A DNA stretch of 64,000 bases from Thermus aquaticus (lineage in GTDB: Bacteria; Deinococcota; Deinococci; Deinococcales; Thermaceae), in NCBI RefSeq assembly GCF_001280255.1, contig NZ_LHCI01000106.1, positions 1,625,217 through 1,689,216 on the forward strand. Direction: 5' to 3'. The notes beneath the pieces were generated by a model that worked only from the letters and a program-made list of their open reading frames with translations, searched no databases and was not told the DNA's origin. Position numbers and translations under genes: made by a program. Shown here piece by piece: positions 7,998 through 16,107 of the stretch (positions are counted from its first letter, which is position 1; every line of letters begins with the position of its first letter).

Positions 7998-9299
7998 ATG
8001 CGGAAGCCTTTAACGGTAGGTCTAGCGGCGCTGGTCCTTGGCACGGCCCTGGGCCAGAAGGTGCAGATCACCTTCTGGCACTCCATGGGCGGGGTCCTGG
8101 GGGAGGCCACGGAGGCCCTGGTCAAGGAGTTCAACGCCAGCCAGAGCAGGTACGAGGTCAAAAGCCAGTACGTGGGAAGCTACGACGACGGCATCAACAA
8201 GCTCCTGGCGGCCCTGAGGGCGGGCCGGGGCTACCCCCACGTGATCCAGGTCTACGACATCGGGGCCCGGATCATGGCGGACTCGGGCGCCGTGGTGCCC
8301 CTCGAGGACCTAGCCCGGCAGAAAGGCTTCAACCTGGACAGCTTCGTCCCCCAGACCCGGAGCTACTACACCGTGGAGGGCAAGCTCTACGGCCTCGCCT
8401 TCAACTCCTCCAACCCCCTCCTCTACTTCAACATGGCCGCCTTCCAGGAGGCGGGCCTGGCCTTCAAGCCCACCTGGAGCCTGAAGGACCTGGAGGAAGC
8501 GGCCAGGAAGCTCACCAAGAAGGACGCCTCCGGCAAGACGGTGCGCTACGGTCTCTCCATCCCCATTGACTCCTGGTTCGTGGAGCAGTTCTCCTACAAC
8601 TCCGGCCAGTACTTCTGCAACAACGAGAACGGGCGCAAGGCCCGGGCCACGGCAGTGACCTTTGACAACGAGGCCGCGGCGGCCTTCCTGGACACCTACG
8701 CCCGGCTGGTGCGGGAAGGGGTGGCCGCCAACACGGGCAGGAACTGGAGCGACTCCCAAAGCCTCTTCTCCCAGGGCCAGGCGGCCATCGCCAGCTACTC
8801 CACCGCCAGCCTCACCGGGGTCCTGCGCCAGGTGGGGGGCCGCTTCCCCTTGCGCACCGCCTTCTTCCCCTACCTCAAGGAGCGGAACGGGGTGGCCATC
8901 GGCGGCGCCGCCCTCTACGTGCTGAAGGGCTTCCCGGCGGAGGAGACCGAGGCGGCCTGGGCCTTCGTGCGCTTCCTCTTGGAGCCCAAGACCCAGGCCA
9001 AGTGGCACATCGCCACGGGCTACTTCCCCGTGGTCAAGGGGGTGGACGGGATCCCCGAGGTGCGCCAGGCCCACGTGAAGAACCCCAACCTCACCACCGC
9101 CATCCAGCAGCTTTCCACCTCCAAGGTGAACAACATCTCCGCCGGGTGCCTCATGGGGAGTTTCCCCGAGATCCGCCAGTACGTGGCCGCGGCCTGGGAG
9201 GAGGTCCTGCGGGGCAGGCCCGCCAGGGAAGCCCTGGCCGAGGCCAAGGCCAAGGCCGACCAGGCCCTGGCCAGGTACAACGCCAGCGTAGGGCGCTAG
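7998..9299 (+). CDS. ABC importer substrate-binding protein, UgpB-like
   Basis: Periplasmic binding protein, 433 residues, with a signal peptide (RKPLTVGLAALVLGTALGQ). It follows the UgpB pattern block by block: ITFWHSMGGVLG, VIQVYDIGARIM, LAFNSSNPLLYFN, SYSTASLTGVLR, WHIATGYFPVVKG, and a C-terminal GSFPEIRQYVAAAWEEVLRG. Those motifs in E. coli UgpB belong to a glycerol-3-phosphate binder, which supports but does not prove that substrate here. GGAGGTCGGT precedes the start. A strong terminator follows at 9313-9340, ending the three-gene operon. Confidence 0.88.
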   Translation: MRKPLTVGLAALVLGTALGQKVQITFWHSMGGVLGEATEALVKEFNASQSRYEVKSQYVGSYDDGINKLLAALRAGRGYPHVIQVYDIGARIMADSGAVVPLEDLARQKGFNLDSFVPQTRSYYTVEGKLYGLAFNSSNPLLYFNMAAFQEAGLAFKPTWSLKDLEEAARKLTKKDASGKTVRYGLSIPIDSWFVEQFSYNSGQYFCNNENGRKARATAVTFDNEAAAAFLDTYARLVREGVAANTGRNWSDSQSLFSQGQAAIASYSTASLTGVLRQVGGRFPLRTAFFPYLKERNGVAIGGAALYVLKGFPAEETEAAWAFVRFLLEPKTQAKWHIATGYFPVVKGVDGIPEVRQAHVKNPNLTTAIQQLSTSKVNNISAGCLMGSFPEIRQYVAAAWEEVLRGRPAREALAEAKAKADQALARYNASVGR

Positions 9300-9312
9300 G
9301 CCCTTTTGGGGC

Positions 9313-9340
9313 CCCCGCCGTGGCAAGAGCCACGGCGGGG
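9313..9340 (+). terminator. Terminator of the ugp-like operon
   Basis: CCCCGCCGTGG (9313-9323) pairs perfectly with CCACGGCGGGG (9330-9340) around a 6-base loop, 13 bp after the binding-protein stop. No long T run follows. Confidence 0.6.
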
Positions 9341-9344
9341 TACT

Positions 9345-9733
9345 TAGCGTTTGACCGCCCCATGACACGCCTCACCTATGTTGGCTCCGGAGGCCTCAAG
9401 GGCCTTCGCACGGAGGTGAATACCTTCGTGTGCCACCTCATAGCTCCACCCCGGCCATCCTGAGCAAGACCCGACTCCGAACGGGGTTGTGGACCAAAAG
9501 GATCAGGTTGACCCGGGCCGCCAGGCCCCAAAAGGACCGAGCTTCTATACGGTGAAGGCCCAAAGACCGCACCATCACAGTTAGCTTATGGCTCCCACAC
9601 CCTAGCCTAGGCCTGGCGGAGAAGGCCAAAGAGGGACCAGGGCGCCATTGGACCCCCAGGTAGAGGGGATGCCCCTCGAGGACCACCGCCCCCACCAGGC
9701 CTGGTAACTTCCCCAGGAACCTTTTGCCGGAGC
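9345..9733. other. Gene-poor stretch holding only an insertion-sequence remnant
   Basis: Between the ugp terminator and the terminator of the helical-repeat gene I see no intact gene. The only recognisable content is the transposase tail listed at 9438-9695. No tRNA-like cloverleaf or regulatory RNA was found. Confidence 0.4.
9438..9695 (-). pseudogene. C-terminal remnant of a transposase
   Basis: An 85-codon minus-strand frame ends SLGLHRIEARSFWGLAARV followed by NLILLVHNPVRSRVLLRMAGVEL. The pattern of basic residue, aromatic, then a hydrophobic helix with HN and a final LLR is the usual tail of DDE transposases, just after the catalytic glutamate. No catalytic residues and no terminal inverted repeats are visible. 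The upstream part (MGAVVLEGHPLYLGV) may or may not belong to it. It is a decayed remnant; the IS family cannot be named. Confidence 0.45.
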
Positions 9734-9761
9734 CCCCATGCTGGCTTGGGCCAGCATGGGG
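9734..9761 (-). terminator. Hairpin after the helical-repeat gene
   Basis: CCCCATGCTGGC (9734-9745) and GCCAGCATGGGG (9750-9761) form a perfect 12-bp stem with a TTGG loop, 16 bp downstream of the minus-strand stop at 9778. No T tract follows, so termination efficiency is uncertain. Confidence 0.5.
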
Positions 9762-9777
9762 TGGTATGAAGCGGCCC

Positions 9778-11592
9778 TCAGAGCAACCGGGAGAGCGTTG
9801 CCCTCAGGTCCTGGGGCACGCCCACTTCTCCCGCCCCAGCGAAGGCCAGGAAGCGGCGCTCCAGTTCCCCTAGGACTTTCTCCTCCACCTGGGAAAGGGG
9901 GAGCCGTTCCTCGCGGGCCAGACGGGCCAAGAGGGTGCGGGCCTCGGGTTCCAGTTCCTCTATGAGGTCCCTCAGGGCCGTAGGGTCCAGGAGGTCCGGT
10001 AGCTCCAGGCCCATCTCCACTTCCAGGTCGGCAAGCCATAAGGTCCGGACGCTCAAGGGCACGCGCCGGACCCAGTCTTGGAGGCCGCCTCCCCTCGGAA
10101 GGGGCTCTTGCCGCCAGGGTTTCTGGACCCCGAGGCGCAGAGGGCGCAAGGCAAAGACCTTCGTCCAGTCCAGAAGTGCGCCCTTGCCGCCCAGGGGGTA
10201 GAGGAACGCCTCCTCCACCTCCTCCAAGGGCGGGACCAGGAGAAGCCAGGTGTAGAAGAACTCCTCCGGCCAGCGAGCCCCGGGCGGAGGCTCGGGGGCA
10301 GGGAGGGGGGCCAGGGGGTCCCGTTTAAGCTCCAGCCGCAGGCGGAGGGCCTCCCTCACACCCCAGGGGAGGTCCCTCTCCAGGAGGCGGCGAACCCCTC
10401 GCTCAGGCCACTCCGGAAGGGGCCGGTGGAGGAGGTCATACAGCTCCAGAAGGAGACTTTCCGGGAACTCCTTCCGGAAGTGTCGGAGCTCCTCCAACGA
10501 TAAGGCGGCCATGGCGGCCTCCCGTTCCTCGGGGGAGGCACCGAGGAGCTCCCCCAGGCTGGCCAGGGGCACAAAGGGAGGTCTTCCCTCCTCCAGGGCC
10601 CCTAGGCGCCGGATCGCGTCCCGGGCCTCCGGCTTGAGCCGGGGGTCCTCCGGGGAGAGGAGGCCTGAGCGCAGGAAGGGCCTCGTCCAAAGGTTAAGGT
10701 CGCGGACCTCGAGGCGGGGCAACCAGGGCTGGAGGGCCTCCCAGGCGAAGGGAGGAAGGGGGATGTCCGCCCGGCCTCGAGGGAGGAAAAGCTCCAGAGG
10801 CAACAGGGCTTCACCCCTCTCCGCGGCCGCTAGGGGCGCTTCCAACTGGGGGAATCGGGCCCGCAACGGCGGGTCAAAGGCGCGGTCCAGCCCCAGGGCC
10901 ACCCCGCCCTCCCCTACCCCTAGGGCCAGAAGGGCTAGCCCCTCGGCCAGGTGGGGGTCCCGGGGGGTACGGGCCAGGAGAGGGCGCGCTTCCTCCGCCA
11001 GGGCCGGGCCCTCCTGGGGAAAGCGGGCGAGGAGGACCGCCAGGTCTACCCGCCAGTCCCCGCCCCACTCCCTGTCCAGCCTCTCGGCCAGGCGCCTGGC
11101 CTCGAGGAAAGCCCCGCGGACCAGGTAAAGGCGCACCAACAGGTAGCCCAGGTAAGGGGTAGGGCGTTTCCGGTAAAAGCCTTCCAGAGAAACCAGGTCC
11201 TCTTGGTAGAGGCTCCTCTCAACCTCCCGCGCCAGCTCTAGGGGGAGCTCCTGCTCCTCCAAGACCGCCTCGGCCCAGGCGGTATCCCCCGGGAGGGGAA
11301 GACCCTTTTGCTTCAGGAAGCGGGCCAGGTCCAGGAGGTGGGCGGGAAAGTCTGTCCCATAGACCTGCCAAAGGTGGGTGCAAGCCTCCATGCCCAGGGC
11401 CTTGGCCCCCAGCTCCATGAGCCGGAGCCCCTCGTAGCTCCCCTCCAGGACGAAGCGGAGGTGGCCGTAAAGAAAGCGGGCCTCGGGGTCCTTGGGGTGC
11501 CTCCGGTAGGCCCGCTCGGCGTGCTCCAAGGCCTCAGGCAGGTCGCCCTCCTCCAAAAGTTCCCAGGCCCGTTCCAGGTCCAGACGCCCCAT
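9778..11592 (-). CDS. Large leucine/glutamate-rich protein with N-terminal TPR-like repeat
   Basis: 604 residues, no signal peptide or membrane segment. Residues about 5-40 (LERAWELLEEGDLPEALEHAERAYRRHPKDPEARFLYG) read as a tetratricopeptide repeat. The rest is mostly amphipathic helix with many LEEL/REA/LLER segments and scattered proline-rich turns, consistent with a helical-repeat solenoid used for protein contacts. I recognise no enzyme motif. It is monocistronic, with hairpins on both sides (11616-11636 upstream, 9734-9761 downstream). Function unknown. Translation of this length with a sensible start, and with antisense frames only as shadows, supports it as real. Confidence 0.75.
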   Translation of the reverse strand: MGRLDLERAWELLEEGDLPEALEHAERAYRRHPKDPEARFLYGHLRFVLEGSYEGLRLMELGAKALGMEACTHLWQVYGTDFPAHLLDLARFLKQKGLPLPGDTAWAEAVLEEQELPLELAREVERSLYQEDLVSLEGFYRKRPTPYLGYLLVRLYLVRGAFLEARRLAERLDREWGGDWRVDLAVLLARFPQEGPALAEEARPLLARTPRDPHLAEGLALLALGVGEGGVALGLDRAFDPPLRARFPQLEAPLAAAERGEALLPLELFLPRGRADIPLPPFAWEALQPWLPRLEVRDLNLWTRPFLRSGLLSPEDPRLKPEARDAIRRLGALEEGRPPFVPLASLGELLGASPEEREAAMAALSLEELRHFRKEFPESLLLELYDLLHRPLPEWPERGVRRLLERDLPWGVREALRLRLELKRDPLAPLPAPEPPPGARWPEEFFYTWLLLVPPLEEVEEAFLYPLGGKGALLDWTKVFALRPLRLGVQKPWRQEPLPRGGGLQDWVRRVPLSVRTLWLADLEVEMGLELPDLLDPTALRDLIEELEPEARTLLARLAREERLPLSQVEEKVLGELERRFLAFAGAGEVGVPQDLRATLSRLL

Positions 11593-11615
11593 GAAGAGAC
11601 TTTAACTCAAAACGG

Positions 11616-11636
11616 CCTTGCCTTGTAAAGGCAAGG
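11616..11636. terminator. Hairpin between the helical-repeat gene and the pyruvate kinase relic
   Basis: CCTTGCCTT (11616-11624) and AAGGCAAGG (11628-11636) form a 9-bp stem with a 3-base loop, 24 bp upstream of the ATG at 11592. It could be an operator of that gene, a leader hairpin or an old terminator. Confidence 0.35.
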
Positions 11637-11640
11637 ATAA

Positions 11641-11823
11641 CAACGGGCGGAGCTTTCCGACGCCACCTTGGCGGCCCGGGCGGAGTGCGTCATGGTCAAC
11701 AAGGGACCCCATGTGCTGGAGGCCGTAGCCCTCCTGGATGAGGTCCTGACCCGGATGCAGGCCCATCGGCACAAGAAAACCGCCGGGCTCCGGGCCCTCT
11801 ACTCCTGGAGGCCCAACCCCTAA
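11641..11823 (+). pseudogene. C-terminal relic of pyruvate kinase
   Basis: From 11644 the plus strand reads RAELSDATLAARAECVMVNK, then GPHVLEAVALLDEVLTRMQA, then HRHKKTAGLRALYSW and a TAA at 11821. This is the tail of the long-type bacterial pyruvate kinases, whose barrel ends in a RAECVMLNKGP motif followed by a HQxKKxxxLRxL helix. Only about 58 codons remain and the frame is closed upstream by TAA at 11638-11640, so it cannot be an active enzyme. It overlaps the stop of the converging CHAD gene by 4 bp. A search of a complete Thermus genome would show whether a full copy exists elsewhere. Confidence 0.6.
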
Positions 11824-12521
11824 CCCCGAGGGATGGACCCGAGGCCGAGGCCCTCCAGGGCCCTCCGGGTAGCGGCCTCCAAGGCGCTTTCCAACCCCTC
11901 CAGGTAGCTCCGGGCCTCGGGGTCCTCCCGGCGGTGGAGGTAGGCCAGAAGGAGGTCCTTGAGCACCCTGAGGTCGTTCACCTCCCCCAAAACCTCCTGC
12001 AGGGCCTTCTCCCGCTTGGTAGAAAGGCCCAGGAACTCCTTAGCGTAGCGCACCCGCCTGAGGGCCCGGCGGAAGGCGTGAAGGCGCTCCAAGCTTGGCT
12101 CCGCCCTAAGCTCCAAAAAGCGGGCCTCCAGGCGCTCCTGCGGGCGCCTAAGCCGCTTCCTGGCCTGCCCTTTGTCCAGGGGCGGCAGGTGCCTGAGGGC
12201 CCTGAGAAGGGCCCCCATCCAGGGGGAACGGAGGAGGGCCACCAGGCTCCGCCTGGCCTCGGAAAGCTCGGCCCTCAGGTGCTCCCGAAACCCCTCGGGA
12301 AGGGGCCTGCCTAAGGCCACCTCCAGGTCCCGCACCCGCCCCGCCTGGCGCACCAGGAAGCGAAGGTCGTCCTTTAAGACCCTGAAGCCCAGAAGGTCCA
12401 GGTAGGCCCGAAGCCGCCTGCCCGCCACCCGCACCTGGTGCACCCCTTCGGGGTCCTCGCCAGAGAGGGCCAGGGGCAGGTAGGCCTCCAGGTGGGCCAC
12501 CCAGTCCCGGGCGTCTTTCAT
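11820..12521 (-). CDS. CHAD domain protein
   Basis: 233 residues made of one CHAD domain, a conserved-histidine helical bundle. The first conserved block is VHQVRVAGRRLRAYLDLL; later helices carry LHAFRRALRRVRYAKEFL and LGEVNDLRVLKDLL. Family members bind polyphosphate, and some attach to polyphosphate granules. Its start overlaps the SixA-like gene by 4 bp, and it is the last gene of the long minus-strand run beginning at 23509. No signal peptide, so it is cytoplasmic. A CHAD gene next to a phosphohistidine-phosphatase-type gene suggests a phosphate or polyphosphate role. Confidence 0.88.
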   Translation of the reverse strand: MKDARDWVAHLEAYLPLALSGEDPEGVHQVRVAGRRLRAYLDLLGFRVLKDDLRFLVRQAGRVRDLEVALGRPLPEGFREHLRAELSEARRSLVALLRSPWMGALLRALRHLPPLDKGQARKRLRRPQERLEARFLELRAEPSLERLHAFRRALRRVRYAKEFLGLSTKREKALQEVLGEVNDLRVLKDLLLAYLHRREDPEARSYLEGLESALEAATRRALEGLGLGSIPRG

Positions 12522-13018
12522 ATGCGGAAGACTTTCGGGGGAAGGAGGGCCTTTAGGGCCATGCCCCCGGGGCGCGGCGTCCCCTCCAGCCAGGCCACCC
12601 CGCCCTTCTTGAGGACGAAGCGGCCCTCGAGGGCCTCCCGCACCGACCCCCCCAGAAGGTCCCCGAAGAGGAGCCAGCCCAAAAGCGCCGAAAGGTAGGG
12701 CTCGTGCCCCACCAGGGCCACCCGGCCTTCCTGGGGGATCTCCGCCAGAAGGGCCTCCCCCGGGGGCTCGGCCAGATGGGGCGTGACCCGGGTCTCCCCC
12801 GAGAGGAGGTCGGAGAGGAGCTCCGCCGTCTCCAGGGCCCGGCGCTTGGGGCTTGTCAGGATCAGGTCCAGCTCCACCCCCAAGGCGGAAAGCCCCTTGA
12901 CCACCTTGCGGAAGCGGCGGACCCCCTTGGGCGTCAGGGCCCGGGCATCGTCCGCCTCCTCCCCCGCCCCCTCGGGCAGGGGCTCGGCCACGCCGTGGCG
13001 CACCAGGAAGAGTTCCAT
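12518..13018 (-). CDS. SixA-like histidine phosphatase
   Basis: 166 residues, short like SixA rather than phosphoglycerate mutase. It starts MELFLVRHGVAEP with the RHG catalytic motif; the second catalytic His is in VALVGHEPYLSALLGWLL. ILTSPKRRALETAELL is the usual SPxxRAxETA block. Start 13018 is chosen over an upstream in-frame codon because RHG should lie within the first ten residues. Phosphatase on phosphohistidine or small phosphoesters. It overlaps the CHAD gene (ATGA) and follows the 3-hydroxybutyrate dehydrogenase by 8 bp. Confidence 0.85.
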   Translation of the reverse strand: MELFLVRHGVAEPLPEGAGEEADDARALTPKGVRRFRKVVKGLSALGVELDLILTSPKRRALETAELLSDLLSGETRVTPHLAEPPGEALLAEIPQEGRVALVGHEPYLSALLGWLLFGDLLGGSVREALEGRFVLKKGGVAWLEGTPRPGGMALKALLPPKVFRI

Positions 13019-13026
13019 ACCCCAGT

Positions 13027-13782
13027 CTACCGGGCCGTCCAACCCAGGTCTATGGGCAAGACCGCCCCGGTGATGGCCGAGGCCTTCTCCGAGGCCAGGA
13101 AGAGGGCCAGCTCCGCCACCTCCTCGGGCTCAATGAGGCGCCGGATGGCCGCCTGGGCCAGGAAGACCTTCTCCGCCACCTCCTCAGGGGAGATCCCCAG
13201 GGTGCGGGCCTGGTCCTGGATCTGGCCCTCCACCAGGGGGGTGCGCACGTAGGCCGGGGCGATGGCGTTCACCGTGACCCCGTAGGGGCCGGCCTCGAGG
13301 GCCACGGTCCGGGTGAGGCCCACGAGGCCGTGCTTGGCCGAGATGTAGGCGCTTTTATAGGGGCTCGCCACCAGGCCGTGGACGCTGGCCACGTTGATGA
13401 TCCGCCCCCATCCCCTGGCCTTCATGCCGGGGATCAGGGCCTTGATGAGCTGGAAGGGGGCGGTGAGCATCACCTGGACCATGGCCTGCCAGGTCTCTAG
13501 GGGGAAGGCCTCCACCGGGTCTATGTGCTGGAAGCCGGCGTTGTTGACCAGGATGTCCACCCCCAGCGCCGCCGCCTCCTTCCCCAAAGCCTCCACCGCC
13601 TGCGGATCGGCGAGGTCCGCCTGGAGGAAGACCCCGCCCAGCTCCTCGGCCAGCCAGCGGGCGTCCTTCACGTCGTGGACCAGAACCCTCGCCCCCTCCC
13701 GGGCGAAGGCCCGGGCCATGGCCAGGCCGATGCCGCTCCCCGCCCCCGTGACCAAAACCGCCTTTCCCGAAAGTATTCCCAT
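13027..13782 (-). CDS. bdhA: D-3-hydroxybutyrate dehydrogenase (SDR family)
   Basis: NAD-dependent oxidation of (R)-3-hydroxybutyrate to acetoacetate in the cytoplasm. 251 residues. Classical SDR motifs: TGAGSGIGLAMA (cofactor), NNAG at about 87, Ser in NVASVHG and YISAK (catalytic Tyr and Lys). The subfamily signature is strong: NNAGFQHIDPVEAFP and a substrate loop AYVRTPLVEGQIQDQA are features of 3-hydroxybutyrate dehydrogenases rather than of general SDRs. It lies 9 bp after livF in the same run as a PHB-depolymerase-like gene, which fits degradation of hydroxybutyrate released outside the cell. Confidence 0.88.
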   Translation of the reverse strand: MGILSGKAVLVTGAGSGIGLAMARAFAREGARVLVHDVKDARWLAEELGGVFLQADLADPQAVEALGKEAAALGVDILVNNAGFQHIDPVEAFPLETWQAMVQVMLTAPFQLIKALIPGMKARGWGRIINVASVHGLVASPYKSAYISAKHGLVGLTRTVALEAGPYGVTVNAIAPAYVRTPLVEGQIQDQARTLGISPEEVAEKVFLAQAAIRRLIEPEEVAELALFLASEKASAITGAVLPIDLGWTAR

Positions 13783-13791
13783 GGCCCCAAT

Positions 13792-14496
13792 CTACAGGCT
13801 CAGGTACGCCTCCCGCACCCGGGGGTCTTGGGCCAGCGCCGAAGCGGGGCCTTCCAGCACCACCTTCCCGTGCTCCAGGACGTAGCCCCTCTCGGCCACA
13901 TCCAGGGTGAGGGCCACGTTCTGCTCCACCAAGAGCACCCCCACGCCTTCCCCCGCCACGGCCTTGAGGGCCAGAAGGACCTCCTCAGCGAGCCTCGGGG
14001 AAAGGCCCAGGGAAGGCTCGTCCACCAGCAGGATCTTGGGAAAGCCCATAAGGGCCCGGCCGATGGCCAGCATCTGCTGCTCCCCACCGGAAAGCGTCCC
14101 CGCCAGCTGCCGCCGCCTCTCGGCCAGGCGGGGAAAGAGGCCGTAGACCCGCTCGTAGCCCTCCCGCTCCCGCCCCGGGGCCAGAAAGACCGCCCCCAGC
14201 CTCAGGTTCTCCTCCACGGTCATAAGGGGGAAAAGCTGCCGCCCCTCGGGCACGTGCCCTAGGCCCATCCGGGCCCTTTTGGCGGGGGAAAGCCCTCCGA
14301 GGTCCTGCCCCTCCAAGAGGACCCGGCCCGACCAGGGCCTCACCAGACCCGATATGGCCCGAAGAAGCGTGGTCTTCCCCGCCCCGTTGGCCCCTAGGAG
14401 GGCCACAAGCTCGTTCTCCACCACCTCCAGGTCCACGCCGAAGAGGACCTGGGCCTTGCCGTAGCCCGCCTCGAGGGCCTCCACCCTAAGCCTCAT
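13792..14496 (-). CDS. livF: LIV-type ABC importer ATPase LivF
   Basis: Second ATPase of a branched-chain-amino-acid/organic-acid class importer, 234 residues. Walker A is GANGAGKTT, the ABC signature LSGGEQQMLAIGRALM, Walker B ILLVDEPSLGL, and the switch His is replaced by LVEQNV as usual in LivF. Overlaps livG by 4 bp. The gene content of the operon (ester hydrolases, hydroxybutyrate dehydrogenase) suggests that the cargo may be a short hydroxyacid rather than an amino acid. Confidence 0.92.
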   Translation of the reverse strand: MRLRVEALEAGYGKAQVLFGVDLEVVENELVALLGANGAGKTTLLRAISGLVRPWSGRVLLEGQDLGGLSPAKRARMGLGHVPEGRQLFPLMTVEENLRLGAVFLAPGREREGYERVYGLFPRLAERRRQLAGTLSGGEQQMLAIGRALMGFPKILLVDEPSLGLSPRLAEEVLLALKAVAGEGVGVLLVEQNVALTLDVAERGYVLEHGKVVLEGPASALAQDPRVREAYLSL

Positions 14497-15218
14497 GCCC
14501 GCCTCCCCAGGTAGGCCTCCCGCACCCTCTCCTCCCGGGCCACCTGCTCGTAAGGCCCCTCGGCGATGACCTCCCCGTAGTCCAAGACCACCACCCGGTC
14601 CGCCAAGGCCCGCACCACCGGCATCAGGTGCTCAATGAAGAGAACGCTGACCCCGGCGTCGCGGATCCGCCGCACCAGGTCCACCGCCTCCTGGGCCTCC
14701 TTGGGGCGGAGGCCCGCCATGACCTCGTCCAGGAGGAGGACCTTGGGGCCGGTGGCCAGGGCCCGGGCCAGCTCCAGGCGCTTGTCCTCCAATAGGGTGA
14801 GCTCCCCCGCCGGAGCCTCGGCCTTGGCGGCCAGGCCGGTGAGCTCCAAAACCGCCTCCACCCTGGCCTCCGCCTCCTTCCGGCTTCGACCCGGCCTGCC
14901 AAAAAGCGCCCCCACCAGCAGGTTCTCCCGCACGGTGAGCTCGGGCAGGGGGGTTGGGATCTGGAAGGCCCGGCCCAGGCCCAAATGGGTGCGGGCCTCG
15001 GGGGGGAGGGGGGTCACGTCCCGGCCCAGGAAGAGGACCCGCCCCGCATCGGGCCGAAGAAGGCCGGAGATCACGTTGAGCAGGGTGCTCTTCCCCGCCC
15101 CGTTGGGGCCGATGACCGCCAGGATCTCCCCCTCCTCCAGGTGGAGCGTGACCCCCTGCAGGGCCTTCAGCCCGAGAAAACGCTTGGACACCCCTTGGAC
15201 CTCTAAGACCTTAGCCAC
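14493..15218 (-). CDS. livG: LIV-type ABC importer ATPase LivG
   Basis: First ATPase of the importer, 241 residues from a GTG at 15218 with GGAGGAGG upstream. Walker A is GPNGAGKST, the signature is reduced to LTLLEDKRLELARALA (typical of LivG, where LSGGQ is degenerate), Walker B VLLLDEVMAGL, and switch FIEHLM carries the His. Overlaps livM by 8 bp and livF by 4 bp. Confidence 0.92.
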   Translation of the reverse strand: MAKVLEVQGVSKRFLGLKALQGVTLHLEEGEILAVIGPNGAGKSTLLNVISGLLRPDAGRVLFLGRDVTPLPPEARTHLGLGRAFQIPTPLPELTVRENLLVGALFGRPGRSRKEAEARVEAVLELTGLAAKAEAPAGELTLLEDKRLELARALATGPKVLLLDEVMAGLRPKEAQEAVDLVRRIRDAGVSVLFIEHLMPVVRALADRVVVLDYGEVIAEGPYEQVAREERVREAYLGRRA

Positions 15219-16107
15219 GCCGCCTCCTCCAGAGCCCCAGAAGCCCCCGGGGCAGAAACAGGATGGCCAGGATGAGGATGGCCCCGTAGACCACCAGGTA
15301 CCCCTCCTGGATCCAAAGCCTCAAGACCTGCTCCAGCCCCACCAGGACCACGCCCCCAAGAAGGGGGCCCAGGGTGGTGTAGAGCCCGCCGAAGATGGGG
15401 ATGACCAAGGCCTCCACGGCCCGCCCCAGGCTGAAGGCCTCGTAGGGGTTGATGAAGAGGGCCTTCATGGCGTAGACCCCGCCCGCCAGGCCCGCTACCA
15501 GGCTTCCCAGGAGGAGGGAAAGGAGCTTCACCCGCACCACCCGCACCCCCAAAACCCGGGCCACGGGCTCGGACTGCCGGCAGGCCGCCTGGGCCAGGCG
15601 GAAGGGGCTGTGCTCCGCCCAGAGGCTGAGACCTACGGCCACGGCCAGAACCGCGAAGGCCAGGTAGTAGGGCGCCAAAGGCGCACCGCCGAAGGCCGGG
15701 GGAACGGGAAGGCCGATGGGCCCGCCGGTGAAGGGGAGCTTCAGGGCCAGGGTCCTCAGCACCTCGCTGAAGGCCAGGCTGGCGATGGCGAAGTAGAGGC
15801 CGTGGAGCCTCAAGGTTACCGAACCCAGGAGGAGGGCGAAAAACCCCGCAAGCAGGCTCCCCAAGGCCAGAGCGGGGAGGGTCCCCACGTGGGGCACGAG
15901 GAGCCCCACCCCATAGGCCCCAAGCCCAAAGAAGGCGCCATGGGCCAGGGAGAGCTGGCCGGTGCGGGCCACCAGGTCCCAGGAGAGGGCCAAAGCGGTG
16001 TAAAGGAGCAGGAAGACCCCCGCGTCCAGCAGGTAGGCCCGCCAGACCCCGAGGGGCAGGAAGGGCAGGAGGACGAAGACCAGGAGGAAGAGGACCACCC
16101 CCCTCAT
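15211..16107 (-). CDS. livM: LIV-type ABC importer permease LivM
   Basis: Inner-membrane permease, 298 residues, about eight to ten spans beginning RGVVLFLLVFVLLPFLPLGV. The family motif QLSLAHGAFFGLGAYGVGLL is present, as is the EAA-type loop CRQSEPVARVLGVRVVRVKLL. The ATG at 16107 is preferred to the GTG at 16113 because GGAGGTG overlaps that GTG and is correctly spaced for the ATG. The ATG overlaps the livH stop in an ATGA arrangement. Confidence 0.9.
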   Translation of the reverse strand: MRGVVLFLLVFVLLPFLPLGVWRAYLLDAGVFLLLYTALALSWDLVARTGQLSLAHGAFFGLGAYGVGLLVPHVGTLPALALGSLLAGFFALLLGSVTLRLHGLYFAIASLAFSEVLRTLALKLPFTGGPIGLPVPPAFGGAPLAPYYLAFAVLAVAVGLSLWAEHSPFRLAQAACRQSEPVARVLGVRVVRVKLLSLLLGSLVAGLAGGVYAMKALFINPYEAFSLGRAVEALVIPIFGGLYTTLGPLLGGVVLVGLEQVLRLWIQEGYLVVYGAILILAILFLPRGLLGLWRRRRG

